DNA of 64,000 nt from Pseudomonadales bacterium. Its GTDB lineage: Bacteria > Pseudomonadota > Gammaproteobacteria > Pseudomonadales > Pseudohongiellaceae. The translations under genes were made by a program, and so were the position numbers. Position 1 is the stretch's first letter. Every line of letters starts with the position of its first letter. Of this stretch, positions 8,257 through 16,955 are shown piece after piece. The notes beneath the pieces are model-generated. The model saw only the letters and a list, made by a program, of their open reading frames with translations. It did not search any database and was not told where the DNA came from. The stretch spans positions 62,001-126,000 of the forward strand of contig JACKOJ010000001.1 of NCBI GenBank assembly GCA_024234325.1. Reading direction: 5' to 3'.

Positions 8257-8595
8257 ATGAAACTGATCACCGCTATCATCAAGCCGTTCAAATCCGACGA
8301 CGTGCGCGAATCCCTGCAGGAGCTCGGCATTCACGGCATGACCGTCACCGAGGTCAAGGGCTTCGGACGCCAGAAAGGGCATACCGAACTCTACCGTGGC
8401 GCCGAGTACGTCATCGACTTCCTGCCCAAGGCCAAGATTGAAGTGGCGGTCGCGGACGATGTCGTGGACCAGGCCATTGAGGCGATCTGCAAGGCAGCCA
8501 ATACCGGCCAGATCGGCGACGGCAAGATTTTCGTCACCGCCCTGGAACAGACCATCCGCATTCGCACCGGAGAAACCGGCAACGACGCCCTCTAA
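8257..8595 (+). CDS. glnK: Nitrogen regulatory protein P-II
   Basis: A 112-residue trimeric signalling protein that binds ATP/ADP and 2-oxoglutarate and gates the AmtB channel. The full family length is present. The T-loop reads GFGRQKGHTELYRGAEY with the uridylylated Tyr at position 51, followed by the C-terminal signature TGQIGDGKIFVTALEQTIRIRTGE. The neighbouring amtB 17 bases downstream makes this GlnK rather than GlnB. GGAGAG lies seven bases before the ATG. Such operons are usually NtrC/sigma-54 controlled, but I could not find a convincing -24/-12 element in the 278 bases upstream. Confidence 0.95.
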   Translation: MKLITAIIKPFKSDDVRESLQELGIHGMTVTEVKGFGRQKGHTELYRGAEYVIDFLPKAKIEVAVADDVVDQAIEAICKAANTGQIGDGKIFVTALEQTIRIRTGETGNDAL

Positions 8596-8612
8596 TCCAG
8601 GAAATTACCAGC

Positions 8613-9926
8613 ATGCACTCCACGACAATAATCAAAACTTTCTGCCGTGCATCCGTCCTGAGCCTGTTACCCGGCGCCGTATTTGCCGCGGATGCTTCCG
8701 TGGACGGTGCCAACACCGCCTGGATTCTGACGGCTACCGCACTGGTCCTGTTCATGACTGTCCCCGGGCTGTCGCTGTTTTATGCCGGCCTGGTCCGCAG
8801 CAAGAACGTACTCTCCATTCTTATGCAGTGTTTCGCCATTACCGCGCTGATCTCCGTGATCTGGCTGGTGATGGGCTACAGCATGGCCTTCGGTCCCGCC
8901 GAAAGCGGCTTCTGGGGCGGACTCGACAAGGCCTTCCTGAACGGGGTGGTCAAGGAGTCTGTCTGGGGTGACATTCCCGAATCCCTGTTCGTCGCCTTCC
9001 AGATGACCTTCGCCATCATTACTCCGGCCCTGATCGTCGGCGCCTTTGCCGAACGCATCAAATTTTCTTCCATGCTGCTGTTCAGCGGACTGTGGTCCAT
9101 TCTCGTCTACTTCCCCGTGTGTCACTGGGTGTGGGCGGAACAGGGCTGGCTGTATCAGATGGGTCTGATTGACTACGCGGGCGGAACAGTCGTGCACGTC
9201 ACCGCTGGTGTCGCTGCGGTGATTACCGCCGTGATGCTGGGCAAGCGCAAGGGCTTCCTGGTGGCGCCGATGATGCCGCACAACCTGACCATGACCATTA
9301 CCGGCGCAGGCATGCTGTGGGTGGGCTGGTTTGGTTTCAATGCCGGCAGTGCACTGGCAGCCAATGGCAGCGCCGGCATGGCACTGCTCGCAACCCACCT
9401 GTCGGCATCCGCCGGCGCCCTGACCTGGATGACCATCGAATGGGTGCGCCATGGCAAGCCGAGCGGCCTGGGTGCCGTCACCGGCATGGTGGCGGGCCTC
9501 GCCACCATCACCCCGGCCTCCGGCTCTGTCGGCCCTGCTGGCGGACTGCTCATCGGCATCATGGGGGGCGCCCTCTGCTACACGGCAACCAACTACCTGA
9601 AGCACAAGCTCAAGATTGACGACTCGCTGGATGTGTTCCCCGTTCACGGGGTCGGCGGCATCCTCGGCACCGTGCTCGCCGGTATCTTTGTTTCCCAGGA
9701 GCTGGGTGTGTTCAGCGGCAACGGGTATGCGGAAGGCATGGACATGGCCTCCCAGCTCGGCGTACAGGTGCTTGGCATTCTCGCCACCGGGGCCTATACC
9801 GCCGTCCTGACGATCATCCTGTTCAAGTTCGTCGGCGTGGTGACCTCTGGTGTTCGCGTCACAGAAGACGAGGAGCAGATGGGTCTGGACATCTCCGACC
9901 ACGACGAGAAAGGCTACTCCATGTAA
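8613..9926 (+). CDS. amtB: Ammonium transporter
   Basis: A 437-residue Amt/Rh-family channel that conducts ammonium across the inner membrane and is plugged by GlnK. A Sec signal peptide (about residues 1-25, FAADASVDGANTAW after cleavage) is followed by eleven helices. Landmark residues are visible: the FYAGLVRSKNVL segment, the first pore His in TVVHVTAGVAAV (near residue 193), and the second pore His in VFPVHGVGGILG (near residue 344). The cytoplasmic C-terminal tail ends in a Glu/Asp-rich segment, as in family members that dock P-II. It forms an operon with glnK. Confidence 0.95.
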   Translation: MHSTTIIKTFCRASVLSLLPGAVFAADASVDGANTAWILTATALVLFMTVPGLSLFYAGLVRSKNVLSILMQCFAITALISVIWLVMGYSMAFGPAESGFWGGLDKAFLNGVVKESVWGDIPESLFVAFQMTFAIITPALIVGAFAERIKFSSMLLFSGLWSILVYFPVCHWVWAEQGWLYQMGLIDYAGGTVVHVTAGVAAVITAVMLGKRKGFLVAPMMPHNLTMTITGAGMLWVGWFGFNAGSALAANGSAGMALLATHLSASAGALTWMTIEWVRHGKPSGLGAVTGMVAGLATITPASGSVGPAGGLLIGIMGGALCYTATNYLKHKLKIDDSLDVFPVHGVGGILGTVLAGIFVSQELGVFSGNGYAEGMDMASQLGVQVLGILATGAYTAVLTIILFKFVGVVTSGVRVTEDEEQMGLDISDHDEKGYSM

Positions 9927-9934
9927 GCCCTCCT

Positions 9935-9960
9935 CCCGCGAGTACCACGGTACTCGCGGG
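9935..9960 (+). terminator. GC-rich hairpin after amtB
   Basis: CCCGCGAGTACC and GGTACTCGCGGG form a 10-12 bp perfect stem nine bases after the amtB stop. The following sequence has no T-run, so it may work as a weak or Rho-assisted terminator or protect the 3' end. Confidence 0.55.
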
Positions 9961-10047
9961 GGCGTTCTGCCCTGCCCCCGCTTTGCTCTATACTCTCGTG
10001 AAAACCCAGCGCACATGCGCTGATGATTTCTGCCGGGAGTTCCGCCC

Positions 10048-12168
10048 ATGACCCGCAATCGTCTCACCCAAGTCGCCCTTGCCTCTATACTCGGACTGAC
10101 CGCCATTGTGCTGTTCGGCCTCAGCGCCAGCCGTCGTGACAGCGAGCCTGGGGAGGACCACGTTCCCGCACAGTCTCTTGGCATTACCGTACTGTCGACA
10201 CGACCGGACATGATTACCGGCGGTGATGCTCTCGTGCGCATCGACGTCAGCGGCATTCCTCCGGCCCAGGTTCGGGTCGTGCTGAACGACGAGGATATCA
10301 GCGACAGCTTCGCCCTCGCACCCGACAACCAGAGTCTGGAAGGAATGGTGGAGGGGCTGCAGGAGGGTGAAAACGTGCTGATCGCCATGGACGGCGCGGG
10401 CACCACCCGCACCCGGACCGAACTGCGCAATCATCCACTCACGGGCCCCGTGATTTCCGGGGAACACCTGGCCCCCTTCCTGTGTACAACGGAAGCGGAA
10501 GGGCTGGGGGAAGCACTGGATGACGACTGTACCGCCGCCACGCAGGTGAATTACTTCTACCGCAATCTCGCGGGAGACTTTCTGCCCATCACGGACATTA
10601 CCGCTCCCTACCCCGATGATCTGGCCAGCACGGTCATCAACAAGCGGCCCGTGCCGTTCGTGGTACGGGTCGAATCCGGCACCATCAACCGCGCCATCTA
10701 TCACCTCGCACTGCTGGACGATCCACAGCGAACCTATGGGGAGTGGGACGGCGCAAGCTGGAATGGCCGCCTGGTGTTCTCCTTCGGCGGTGGCTGCGGT
10801 ACGCACTACAACCAGGGCTCGCGTTCCCGCGAGTCAGTTCTGGACGGTACCGTGCTCGAACGGGGATTTGCGCACATGGTGTCGTCCTTCAATGTCATGG
10901 GGCACCAGTGCAACGACAACCTGTCCGCCGAGACCCTGATGATGCTGAAGGAGCACTTCATCGAAAACTACGGTCTGCCCGTGTGGACACTTGGCAACGG
11001 CGCCTCCGGCGGCGCCATTCAGCAGTTGCTCATTGCCCAGAACTATCCCGGCCTGCTCAACGGCCTGATGCCAGGCATGGCCTTTGCCGACTCGTTCAGC
11101 GTACGCCCCGGTGTTGCCGACTGCCGGATACTGAAGCGTTATTTCGACGACAGCGCCCTGCCCTGGAATGATGAGCAGAGACAGGCAGTGGAGGGTTACT
11201 CACCCGGCACCTGCGCCGCCTGGGAGCGCTCCTTTCTGGATGTGATTGTGGCGGACACCGGCTGCGACATTCCGGAGGCCCTGCAGTACAACGCCGAGAC
11301 CAATCGCGGTGGTGCCCGCTGCACCCTGTACGACACCAATGTCGCCAGCCTGGGGCGAGACCCGGTCACCGGTTTCGCCTGGCAGGCCCTGGACAATGTC
11401 GGCGTGCAATACGGGCTGCAGGCGTTGCGGGATGGCGTGATCAGCGGCGCCCAGTTTATCGACCTGAACGCCCGTGTCGGTGGCTTTGACCGCGACGGCA
11501 AACCGGTCGCCACCCGCACCCACGGGCAGCTTCCAGGGCTGGAAGCCGCCTATCGCAGCGGCCGGGTGAACCAGGGCATGGGCAGCCTCGCCAGCGTGCC
11601 GATTCTGCACACCCGCCCCTACAACGATCCTCTGGGCGATATCCACGACCGCTTCCGCGACTTCCAGATCCGGGCACGGCTGCGCAAGGCCAACGGTTCA
11701 GCAGAAAACCAGATCATCTGGCTCTACCCCGATCGTGCCCGGAGTGCCGAGATCGGGGCGCTGGCGCTGGATACCATGCGGGAGTGGCTGGATCGCCTGA
11801 CTGCGGATCACTCGGACGCTCCACTTCTCACCCGTGTGGCAAATGCCAGGCCTGAGGTGGCGGTGGATGCCTGCTGGGACCCATCCGGACAGCGCATTGA
11901 CGAACCGTTCGAGTTCATGGGGGAGGGGCGCTGCAATGCGCTGTATCCCTCCCACACCAATCCCCGCCTGGCAGCAGGCGCTCCTCTGGTAGACGACACG
12001 ATCAAGTGTGCCCTGCGCCCTCCCGTCCAGGAGGACTATGGCGCGGCAATCACGGCTGAGCAATGGCAGGCGCTGCTGGCAGCGTTTCCGGAGGGCGTCT
12101 GTGATTATTCCATGCCCGGACCGGGCCAGGTGCCACCGGCAGGCACCTTCCTGCGCCTGCCGCTGTGA
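10048..12168 (+). CDS. DUF6351 family secreted protein, alpha/beta-hydrolase-like
   Basis: A 706-residue protein with an N-terminal signal or anchor helix (residues 10-27). The order of landmarks fits DUF6351: an early Ig-like domain, then NHPLTGPVISGEHLAPFLCT, VNYFYRNLAGDF, then GGGCGTHYNQGSRS and the nucleophile-like GNGASGGAIQQLL near residue 315. Six or more Cys in the mature part suggest periplasmic or extracellular disulfides. Family members are usually annotated only as a domain of unknown function; a hydrolase, perhaps of the tannase/feruloyl-esterase type, is an inference from the G-x-x-S-G turn. It is flanked by unrelated genes and appears monocistronic. Confidence 0.72.
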   Translation: MTRNRLTQVALASILGLTAIVLFGLSASRRDSEPGEDHVPAQSLGITVLSTRPDMITGGDALVRIDVSGIPPAQVRVVLNDEDISDSFALAPDNQSLEGMVEGLQEGENVLIAMDGAGTTRTRTELRNHPLTGPVISGEHLAPFLCTTEAEGLGEALDDDCTAATQVNYFYRNLAGDFLPITDITAPYPDDLASTVINKRPVPFVVRVESGTINRAIYHLALLDDPQRTYGEWDGASWNGRLVFSFGGGCGTHYNQGSRSRESVLDGTVLERGFAHMVSSFNVMGHQCNDNLSAETLMMLKEHFIENYGLPVWTLGNGASGGAIQQLLIAQNYPGLLNGLMPGMAFADSFSVRPGVADCRILKRYFDDSALPWNDEQRQAVEGYSPGTCAAWERSFLDVIVADTGCDIPEALQYNAETNRGGARCTLYDTNVASLGRDPVTGFAWQALDNVGVQYGLQALRDGVISGAQFIDLNARVGGFDRDGKPVATRTHGQLPGLEAAYRSGRVNQGMGSLASVPILHTRPYNDPLGDIHDRFRDFQIRARLRKANGSAENQIIWLYPDRARSAEIGALALDTMREWLDRLTADHSDAPLLTRVANARPEVAVDACWDPSGQRIDEPFEFMGEGRCNALYPSHTNPRLAAGAPLVDDTIKCALRPPVQEDYGAAITAEQWQALLAAFPEGVCDYSMPGPGQVPPAGTFLRLPL

Positions 12169-12174
12169 AAGAAG

Positions 12175-13194
12175 TCAGAAGTCGAAGAAATACACTTCAA
12201 GATTGAACTGAATGCGGGGATCCGGGTTCCAGTCGTTGTTCCGCTCCATCACCAGTTGCGGTACCAGCTCCATCACCAGCCAGTCCTCGTGAATCGCCTT
12301 GCGGTAGACACTCTGGGCGTAGTAACTGGTGACGCCGGAAGTGGGCTTGGTGTTGCCGATCACGCCGGCCTCGTAGGTCAGGGTTTCACGTTCGCCCAGG
12401 GTACGATGCAGGGCAACCGTCTGTGCGTATTCAACGGCGTCGTGGCGGTTGCGGAAATGCGCTTCTGTGTCGAAGCGCAGGAACATGTCCTCGCGCAGAC
12501 TGCGGGTAAAATAGAGACGGCCATCCTGCCCCCACCCCTCTGTATGGTAATACCAGAGCTTATGATCCATCCCCAAGGCCCAGGTCTCGCTCAGGTCGTG
12601 GCCGTAGCGGGTCTTGAAACGGTAGAAGGGGTCGAGCGGAATGCGGCCCTTGATGCCGATATCGTGCGTAAAACGGAAACCGTTGTCCGTTTCGGGGAGT
12701 TGATAACTGAAGCCGCCGGAAAACTCCGACGGCCGGATGTTGCTCAGACGCTGATTCTGAATGCTCTCCTGATCGGTCTGCTCGGATTCAAAAATGAGTT
12801 TCCAGCGCTCCGTCGCTCTTGGCAGATCCACGCGACCACTGATGCGCACATTGGAATAATAGGCGCCTGTTTCACTCACCTGCTGGTTGAGCTTCAGGCG
12901 CAGATAGCTCTGATTGCTGTGCTCGCCGACCCCGTCACCCGCCAGCCAGTCATCCAGGTATCGCCCCACGCCGGAGACGTTGCGGGACACGTTGTCGCGC
13001 TGGTTTTCCAGCCAGCTCCAGGCGCCGGTACCCCGAATTGTATCCATATTGGGCAGATGCAGGCCCGGCTGATCATTGGCGTCCGTTTGCGCTGCCACCG
13101 GTGACACGACGAAGACGCACAACAGCGCCAGCCAGCGTGGCTGACGCCGCGCAGGCACCCCGACCGTGAAAGGCTGTCTTGGCACAGCAGTCAT
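12175..13194 (-). CDS. Probable outer-membrane beta-barrel protein of unknown function
   Basis: A 339-residue protein with a long signal peptide (basic start, hydrophobic about 21-34, cleavage after VAA). The mature part is rich in alternating hydrophobic and aromatic strands and ends in NLEVYFFDF, a C-terminal Phe typical of outer-membrane barrels. I do not recognise a named family. The ATG at 13194 was chosen because GGAGAG lies about seven bases upstream; a start 15 codons earlier lacks a ribosome site and would spoil the signal peptide. It converges on the DUF6351 gene with only six bases between stops. It reads in the same direction as the M56/BlaI pair and could be part of that regulon. 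Confidence 0.65.
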   Translation of the reverse strand: MTAVPRQPFTVGVPARRQPRWLALLCVFVVSPVAAQTDANDQPGLHLPNMDTIRGTGAWSWLENQRDNVSRNVSGVGRYLDDWLAGDGVGEHSNQSYLRLKLNQQVSETGAYYSNVRISGRVDLPRATERWKLIFESEQTDQESIQNQRLSNIRPSEFSGGFSYQLPETDNGFRFTHDIGIKGRIPLDPFYRFKTRYGHDLSETWALGMDHKLWYYHTEGWGQDGRLYFTRSLREDMFLRFDTEAHFRNRHDAVEYAQTVALHRTLGERETLTYEAGVIGNTKPTSGVTSYYAQSVYRKAIHEDWLVMELVPQLVMERNNDWNPDPRIQFNLEVYFFDF

Positions 13195-13274
13195 CGTCTT
13201 ACTCTCCAGGCAATCTCTCTTGTAGTGTTCATCGCTCATACTGCTTAGAGTTCAGGAGACCCCGGTTCGTTCCG

Positions 13275-14243
13275 TCAGTGCAGATGCACATGGGCATTGG
13301 ACAAGGCCGTGATCACCCATTCCGAACCATGATGCAGGGGACTGATCATCAGGCTCATCGAGAGCAGTAGTGCACTGGCAATCATTCCCATCTGCCAGGT
13401 TTGCAGGGAAACCCGCGACTGCGCCCGCAGCAACGCCTTGATGCGCAGCTCTACATCGCGTTCGGCAAATGCCATCGCCAGTTCGGGAGACTCACCAGGC
13501 TTCAGCATCAGCAGGCGCTTTATCTTCAGCAACGTCTCGGCCACCGCAACATGGCCGAATCGTTCGGCAGCACGAAAGTCGCAGGCCTGCTCGGTCAGCA
13601 GTTGCAGATCGGACAGGATCACGCGCGCCAGACGCTCCCCGACCACAATACTGCAAAGCCGAGCCACGAGCAGACGCAGATTGTCGCGACGCTCCTGATG
13701 CGCCTTCTCATGCTGCAGAATAATGGACAGGTCGCTGTCCGAACACGCACCGGAAAGCCCCTCACTGACGTAGATGCGGGGGTGCCACCAGCCCAGGGTA
13801 AAGACCAGGGGGCAGGCGGCCCGCAGCAGATGATAAGCACCATGATCCTGTGCCAGAAACCCGAACTGGGTACGCAGTTGCCAGGCCTGACGCAAGGCAA
13901 GCGCGCAGCGAAGTGCCAGGTACAACAGCACCGTGGCGCAGGCAAGGAGACCAAAACTCGCCAGGCCCAGGGAATGGATCAGGGGCACATGGCTGGTGCA
14001 CGCCTCGTGGCAGTGTGCATCCACCAGCACGCTCTCCACATTGGGCATGAACAGGAAACTGGTACTGATCAGACTCATCAGAAAAGGCCCCGTCCAGTAC
14101 GCCAGCAACAGGGCGCTGCCAAAACGGGGGTGCAGATTCAGGAACGCGGCACGAATCAGCGGGTACACAACCAGAAACAGGACGCCAAGAAGGAGCCACA
14201 GCACCAGGAATATCGCTGCAAAGGAACCCAGCGTATTGATCAC
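13275..14243 (-). CDS. M56 (BlaR1-like) membrane metallopeptidase, no penicillin-binding domain
   Basis: A 322-residue integral membrane protein of peptidase family M56. The zinc motif HEKAH lies near residue 178, followed by ERRDN as in BlaR1/MecR1. Hydrophobic segments occur around residues 10-33, 40-62, 92-115 and 288-305. It lacks the extracellular beta-lactam sensor domain of BlaR1 (about 590 residues), so the signal must be something else. The loop after the second helix reads DAHCHEACTSHVPLIH, with four His and two Cys, and the protein ends in HVHLH, which suggests metal binding. Its start overlaps the stop of the blaI-like gene by four bases (ATGA), giving tight translational coupling. 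In this family, proteolysis leads to loss of BlaI repression. Confidence 0.85.
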   Translation of the reverse strand: MINTLGSFAAIFLVLWLLLGVLFLVVYPLIRAAFLNLHPRFGSALLLAYWTGPFLMSLISTSFLFMPNVESVLVDAHCHEACTSHVPLIHSLGLASFGLLACATVLLYLALRCALALRQAWQLRTQFGFLAQDHGAYHLLRAACPLVFTLGWWHPRIYVSEGLSGACSDSDLSIILQHEKAHQERRDNLRLLVARLCSIVVGERLARVILSDLQLLTEQACDFRAAERFGHVAVAETLLKIKRLLMLKPGESPELAMAFAERDVELRIKALLRAQSRVSLQTWQMGMIASALLLSMSLMISPLHHGSEWVITALSNAHVHLH

Positions 14244-14662
14244 GATGGCTCCTCCCCCAGCGACTCTTTCTTTCTGGCAATCAGCGCCTCCAGTTCCGCC
14301 AGGGAGCGCTCGTCCATGTCGGCAGCCACGTTCACGAAACTGCTGAGAATGGTTTCAAGACGACCATCGTGCAGCAGATGGATCACGTCGCCCATCATGC
14401 GAGCAAGCAGATTCGCCCGCGACACACTGGCGAAATACTGATAGGCGTGCCCCTGCTTGTTGCGATCCACCAGCCCCTTGCGATAGAGACGCTCCAGCGT
14501 GGACTGCACGGTACTCAGGGAGGACTTGCGAAAACGGGGAATGCGCTCGCACACCGCCTTGGCATCCAGATGGGGCGTCTGCCACAGCGCCTCCATCACG
14601 CCGAGCTCAAGCTCGCCAAGCGTATTCGGGAGGACATTGGAAGAGGAACGTTTCTTGATCAT
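14240..14662 (-). CDS. BlaI/MecI/CopY family transcriptional repressor
   Basis: A 140-residue winged-helix repressor. The pattern LGELELGVMEALWQTPHLDA and then STVQSTLERLYRKGLVDR (residues 15-75) matches the BlaI/MecI/CopY DNA-binding domain; the C-terminal half is the helical dimerisation domain that M56 partners cleave. The start at 14662 gives the family's usual length. It is followed, with a four-base overlap, by the M56 peptidase, and is divergent from a TonB-dependent receptor. A near-perfect dyad in the shared promoter region is a likely operator. The C-terminal Cys cluster of CopY is absent, so metal sensing, if any, would lie in the M56 partner. Confidence 0.87.
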   Translation of the reverse strand: MIKKRSSSNVLPNTLGELELGVMEALWQTPHLDAKAVCERIPRFRKSSLSTVQSTLERLYRKGLVDRNKQGHAYQYFASVSRANLLARMMGDVIHLLHDGRLETILSSFVNVAADMDERSLAELEALIARKKESLGEEPS

Positions 14663-14726
14663 GCTGCAGCCTGAAAAAACCGAGTGCCACCCGGTTTTTG
14701 GGATTTTATTTAACTCTTTTATTATC

Positions 14727-14744
14727 AATAGGTTAAAACCTATT
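14727..14744. promoter_or_regulatory. Candidate BlaI-family operator
   Basis: AATAGGTT-AA-AACCTATT is a perfect 8+8 bp inverted repeat with a two-base spacer in the AT-rich divergent promoter region, 65 bases before the repressor gene and 145 before the TonB receptor. Size and symmetry suit a BlaI-type dimer; its sequence is not the classical bla/mec operator. Confidence 0.5.
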
Positions 14745-14888
14745 TGAGCACACTGACAGGCAAATTCCTCGACCATTGCTGCCAGGCCTCTACACTTTGC
14801 TCCCGTTGCTCTTTGCAAGGACGCATTTCCTAAACGAGAGCCAAGATACCACAAGAAAAATCGACTGGAAAACAAGGGAAAACAACTC

Positions 14889-16937
14889 ATGAAAAGACTC
14901 GCTGTAGCGATTGCCACTGCCATGGGGACGGCTGTAAGCGCTCCTCTCTTCGCCGCCGGCATCTCCGGCAACAACGTCGAGGAAATCACCGTATTCGGTT
15001 CGGACAATGTGCTCACCGGCGATCCTCTGTCCGCCACCGAGGGTTATATCTTCGGGCCGCAATTGCACCTGCGCCCCCTGTCCCGGCCTGCCGAAATGCT
15101 GGAGTTTGTGCCCGGCCTGATTGCCACCCAGCACAGCGGCGAAGGCAAGGGGAACCAGTATTTTCTGCGCGGCTTCAACCTCGACCACGGCACGGACCTG
15201 GCACTGAAAGTGGACGGTCTGCCGGTGAACATGCCCAGCCATGCCCACGGCCAGGGCTATGCCGATCTCAATTTTCTGGTGCCCGAACTGGTCGACCATA
15301 TGGAATACCGCAAGGGCCCCTATTACGCGGAAGTCGGTGACTTCGGCACTGCCGGCTCTTCGGAATTCGCCTATGTGGACCGTCTCGAAAAGGGCGACAT
15401 CTCCCTGACGGCAGGGGACGACTCCTACCTGCGCATCTTTGCCGGGCAGTCCTTCGACCTCGGCAGCGGCAGCCTGACTCTGGCAGGTGCCGGTACCCGC
15501 TACGACGGCCCCTGGAAACTGAAGCAGGATCTGGACAAGAACAATCTTTATCTTAAGTATCACCAGGAAACACAGTCGGGCGAATGGGCCATCAGCGCCA
15601 CCGGCTACGAGAACACCTGGAATTCAACGGACCAGATTCCCCAGCGTGCAGTGGACAATGGCAGCCTCAGCCCCTTCGGCACGATTGATGACAGCGACGG
15701 GGGTGACACCCATCGCCGCAGCCTGTCCGCCGACTGGCAGACCCTGGGCGAGAACTCCGCCCTCACGCTGAACGCCTACGCCATCGACTACGGCCTGTCC
15801 CTGTTTTCCAATTTCACCTACTTCATGGAAGACCCGGTGCGGGGCGACCAGTTTGAACAATCGGAGGATCGCCGCGTTTATGGCTTCAGTGGCGAATACA
15901 ATCGCGCGCTGATGTTCGGCAGGCGCGATGCCCGCCTGACCCTGGGTCTGCAGAACCGCAGCGATGACATTGATGTGGGACTGTACAAGACCCAGCAAAG
16001 AGTGCGACATGCCACGACCCGGGAAGACGATGTGCAACAGTCCCTGACCAGCGCCTATGCCTCCCTGGACGTGGCACTAACGCAGCAGATCAGGGGCGTG
16101 GCCGGCCTGCGTGCCGACCACTTCGGCTACGATGTGAACTCCGATCTGGCCGCGAACTCCGGCGATGGCAGTGACGATCTGCTCAGCCCGAAATTCAGCC
16201 TGATCTATTCCCGGAGCATGCAAACCGAATACTTTCTGAGTGCAGGCCAGGGCTTTCACAGCAATGATGCGCGCGGCACCACCATCACGGTCGACCCGGT
16301 CACGGGCGACCCGGCAGACTCTGTCGACCCACTGGCGAAGGCGCGCAGTGTGGAGCTGGGCATGCGCACGACGGCCCTGCCCAACACGCATGTGGCCGTT
16401 TCGCTGTTCTCCATGAAACTCGACTCCGAACTGGTGTATGTGGGAGATGCCGGCGCAACGGAAGCACTGGGGGAAAGCAAACGCCGCGGCATTGAAATTG
16501 GTGCGCTGTATGCACCGGCTCCCTGGCTGCTGCTGGATGCTGATCTCACATTGACCAAAGCTCGCCTGCTGGGTACCGGTGCAGATGACCGCATTCCCAA
16601 CTCGGTGGGTCGTACAGCCTCACTGGGCATGATCGTCAACGACATGAACGGTTTCAGCGGCGGGCTGCGCATCCGCTATCTCGGTGAGGCCCCGCTGATT
16701 GAAGACAATTCGGTGAAGTCGAATGCCACGCTTTTGCTCAACGCACAGGCGAGTTATCAGTTCAACCCGAATCTGTCTCTGGGGATAGAGGTGCTGAACC
16801 TGCTGGACAGCGATGACAATGACATCACCTACTTTTATGAGTCTCGCCTGGCAGGCGAAGTGGCGCCGGTGGAGGACATTCATTTCCACCCGGCCGAGCC
16901 CCGCAGCTTACGCGTCACTCTGAGCGCGCGCTTCTGA
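14889..16937 (+). CDS. TonB-dependent outer-membrane receptor
   Basis: A 682-residue receptor for energy-dependent uptake across the outer membrane. It has a signal peptide (cleavage after LFAA), a TonB-box-like segment EEITVFG at about residues 35-41, and a plug domain with LEFVPGLIATQHSG, NQYFLRGFNLDHGTDLAL and the His-bearing NMPSHAHGQGYADLNFLVP (about residues 115-135). A 22-strand-type barrel follows, ending in TLSARF with the C-terminal Phe. The substrate is not evident; the His-rich plug loop and the divergent M56/BlaI regulator hint at a metal or metal complex, which is inference. AAGGGA lies upstream of the ATG. Confidence 0.88.
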   Translation: MKRLAVAIATAMGTAVSAPLFAAGISGNNVEEITVFGSDNVLTGDPLSATEGYIFGPQLHLRPLSRPAEMLEFVPGLIATQHSGEGKGNQYFLRGFNLDHGTDLALKVDGLPVNMPSHAHGQGYADLNFLVPELVDHMEYRKGPYYAEVGDFGTAGSSEFAYVDRLEKGDISLTAGDDSYLRIFAGQSFDLGSGSLTLAGAGTRYDGPWKLKQDLDKNNLYLKYHQETQSGEWAISATGYENTWNSTDQIPQRAVDNGSLSPFGTIDDSDGGDTHRRSLSADWQTLGENSALTLNAYAIDYGLSLFSNFTYFMEDPVRGDQFEQSEDRRVYGFSGEYNRALMFGRRDARLTLGLQNRSDDIDVGLYKTQQRVRHATTREDDVQQSLTSAYASLDVALTQQIRGVAGLRADHFGYDVNSDLAANSGDGSDDLLSPKFSLIYSRSMQTEYFLSAGQGFHSNDARGTTITVDPVTGDPADSVDPLAKARSVELGMRTTALPNTHVAVSLFSMKLDSELVYVGDAGATEALGESKRRGIEIGALYAPAPWLLLDADLTLTKARLLGTGADDRIPNSVGRTASLGMIVNDMNGFSGGLRIRYLGEAPLIEDNSVKSNATLLLNAQASYQFNPNLSLGIEVLNLLDSDDNDITYFYESRLAGEVAPVEDIHFHPAEPRSLRVTLSARF

Positions 16938-16955
16938 TTCGGGACAGAACAGAAG

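Noticed and set aside
8667..10430. A 587-codon minus-strand frame opposite amtB and the DUF6351 start
   Set aside because: Composition (His, Gly, Gln rich) and lack of motifs mark it as a shadow of amtB.
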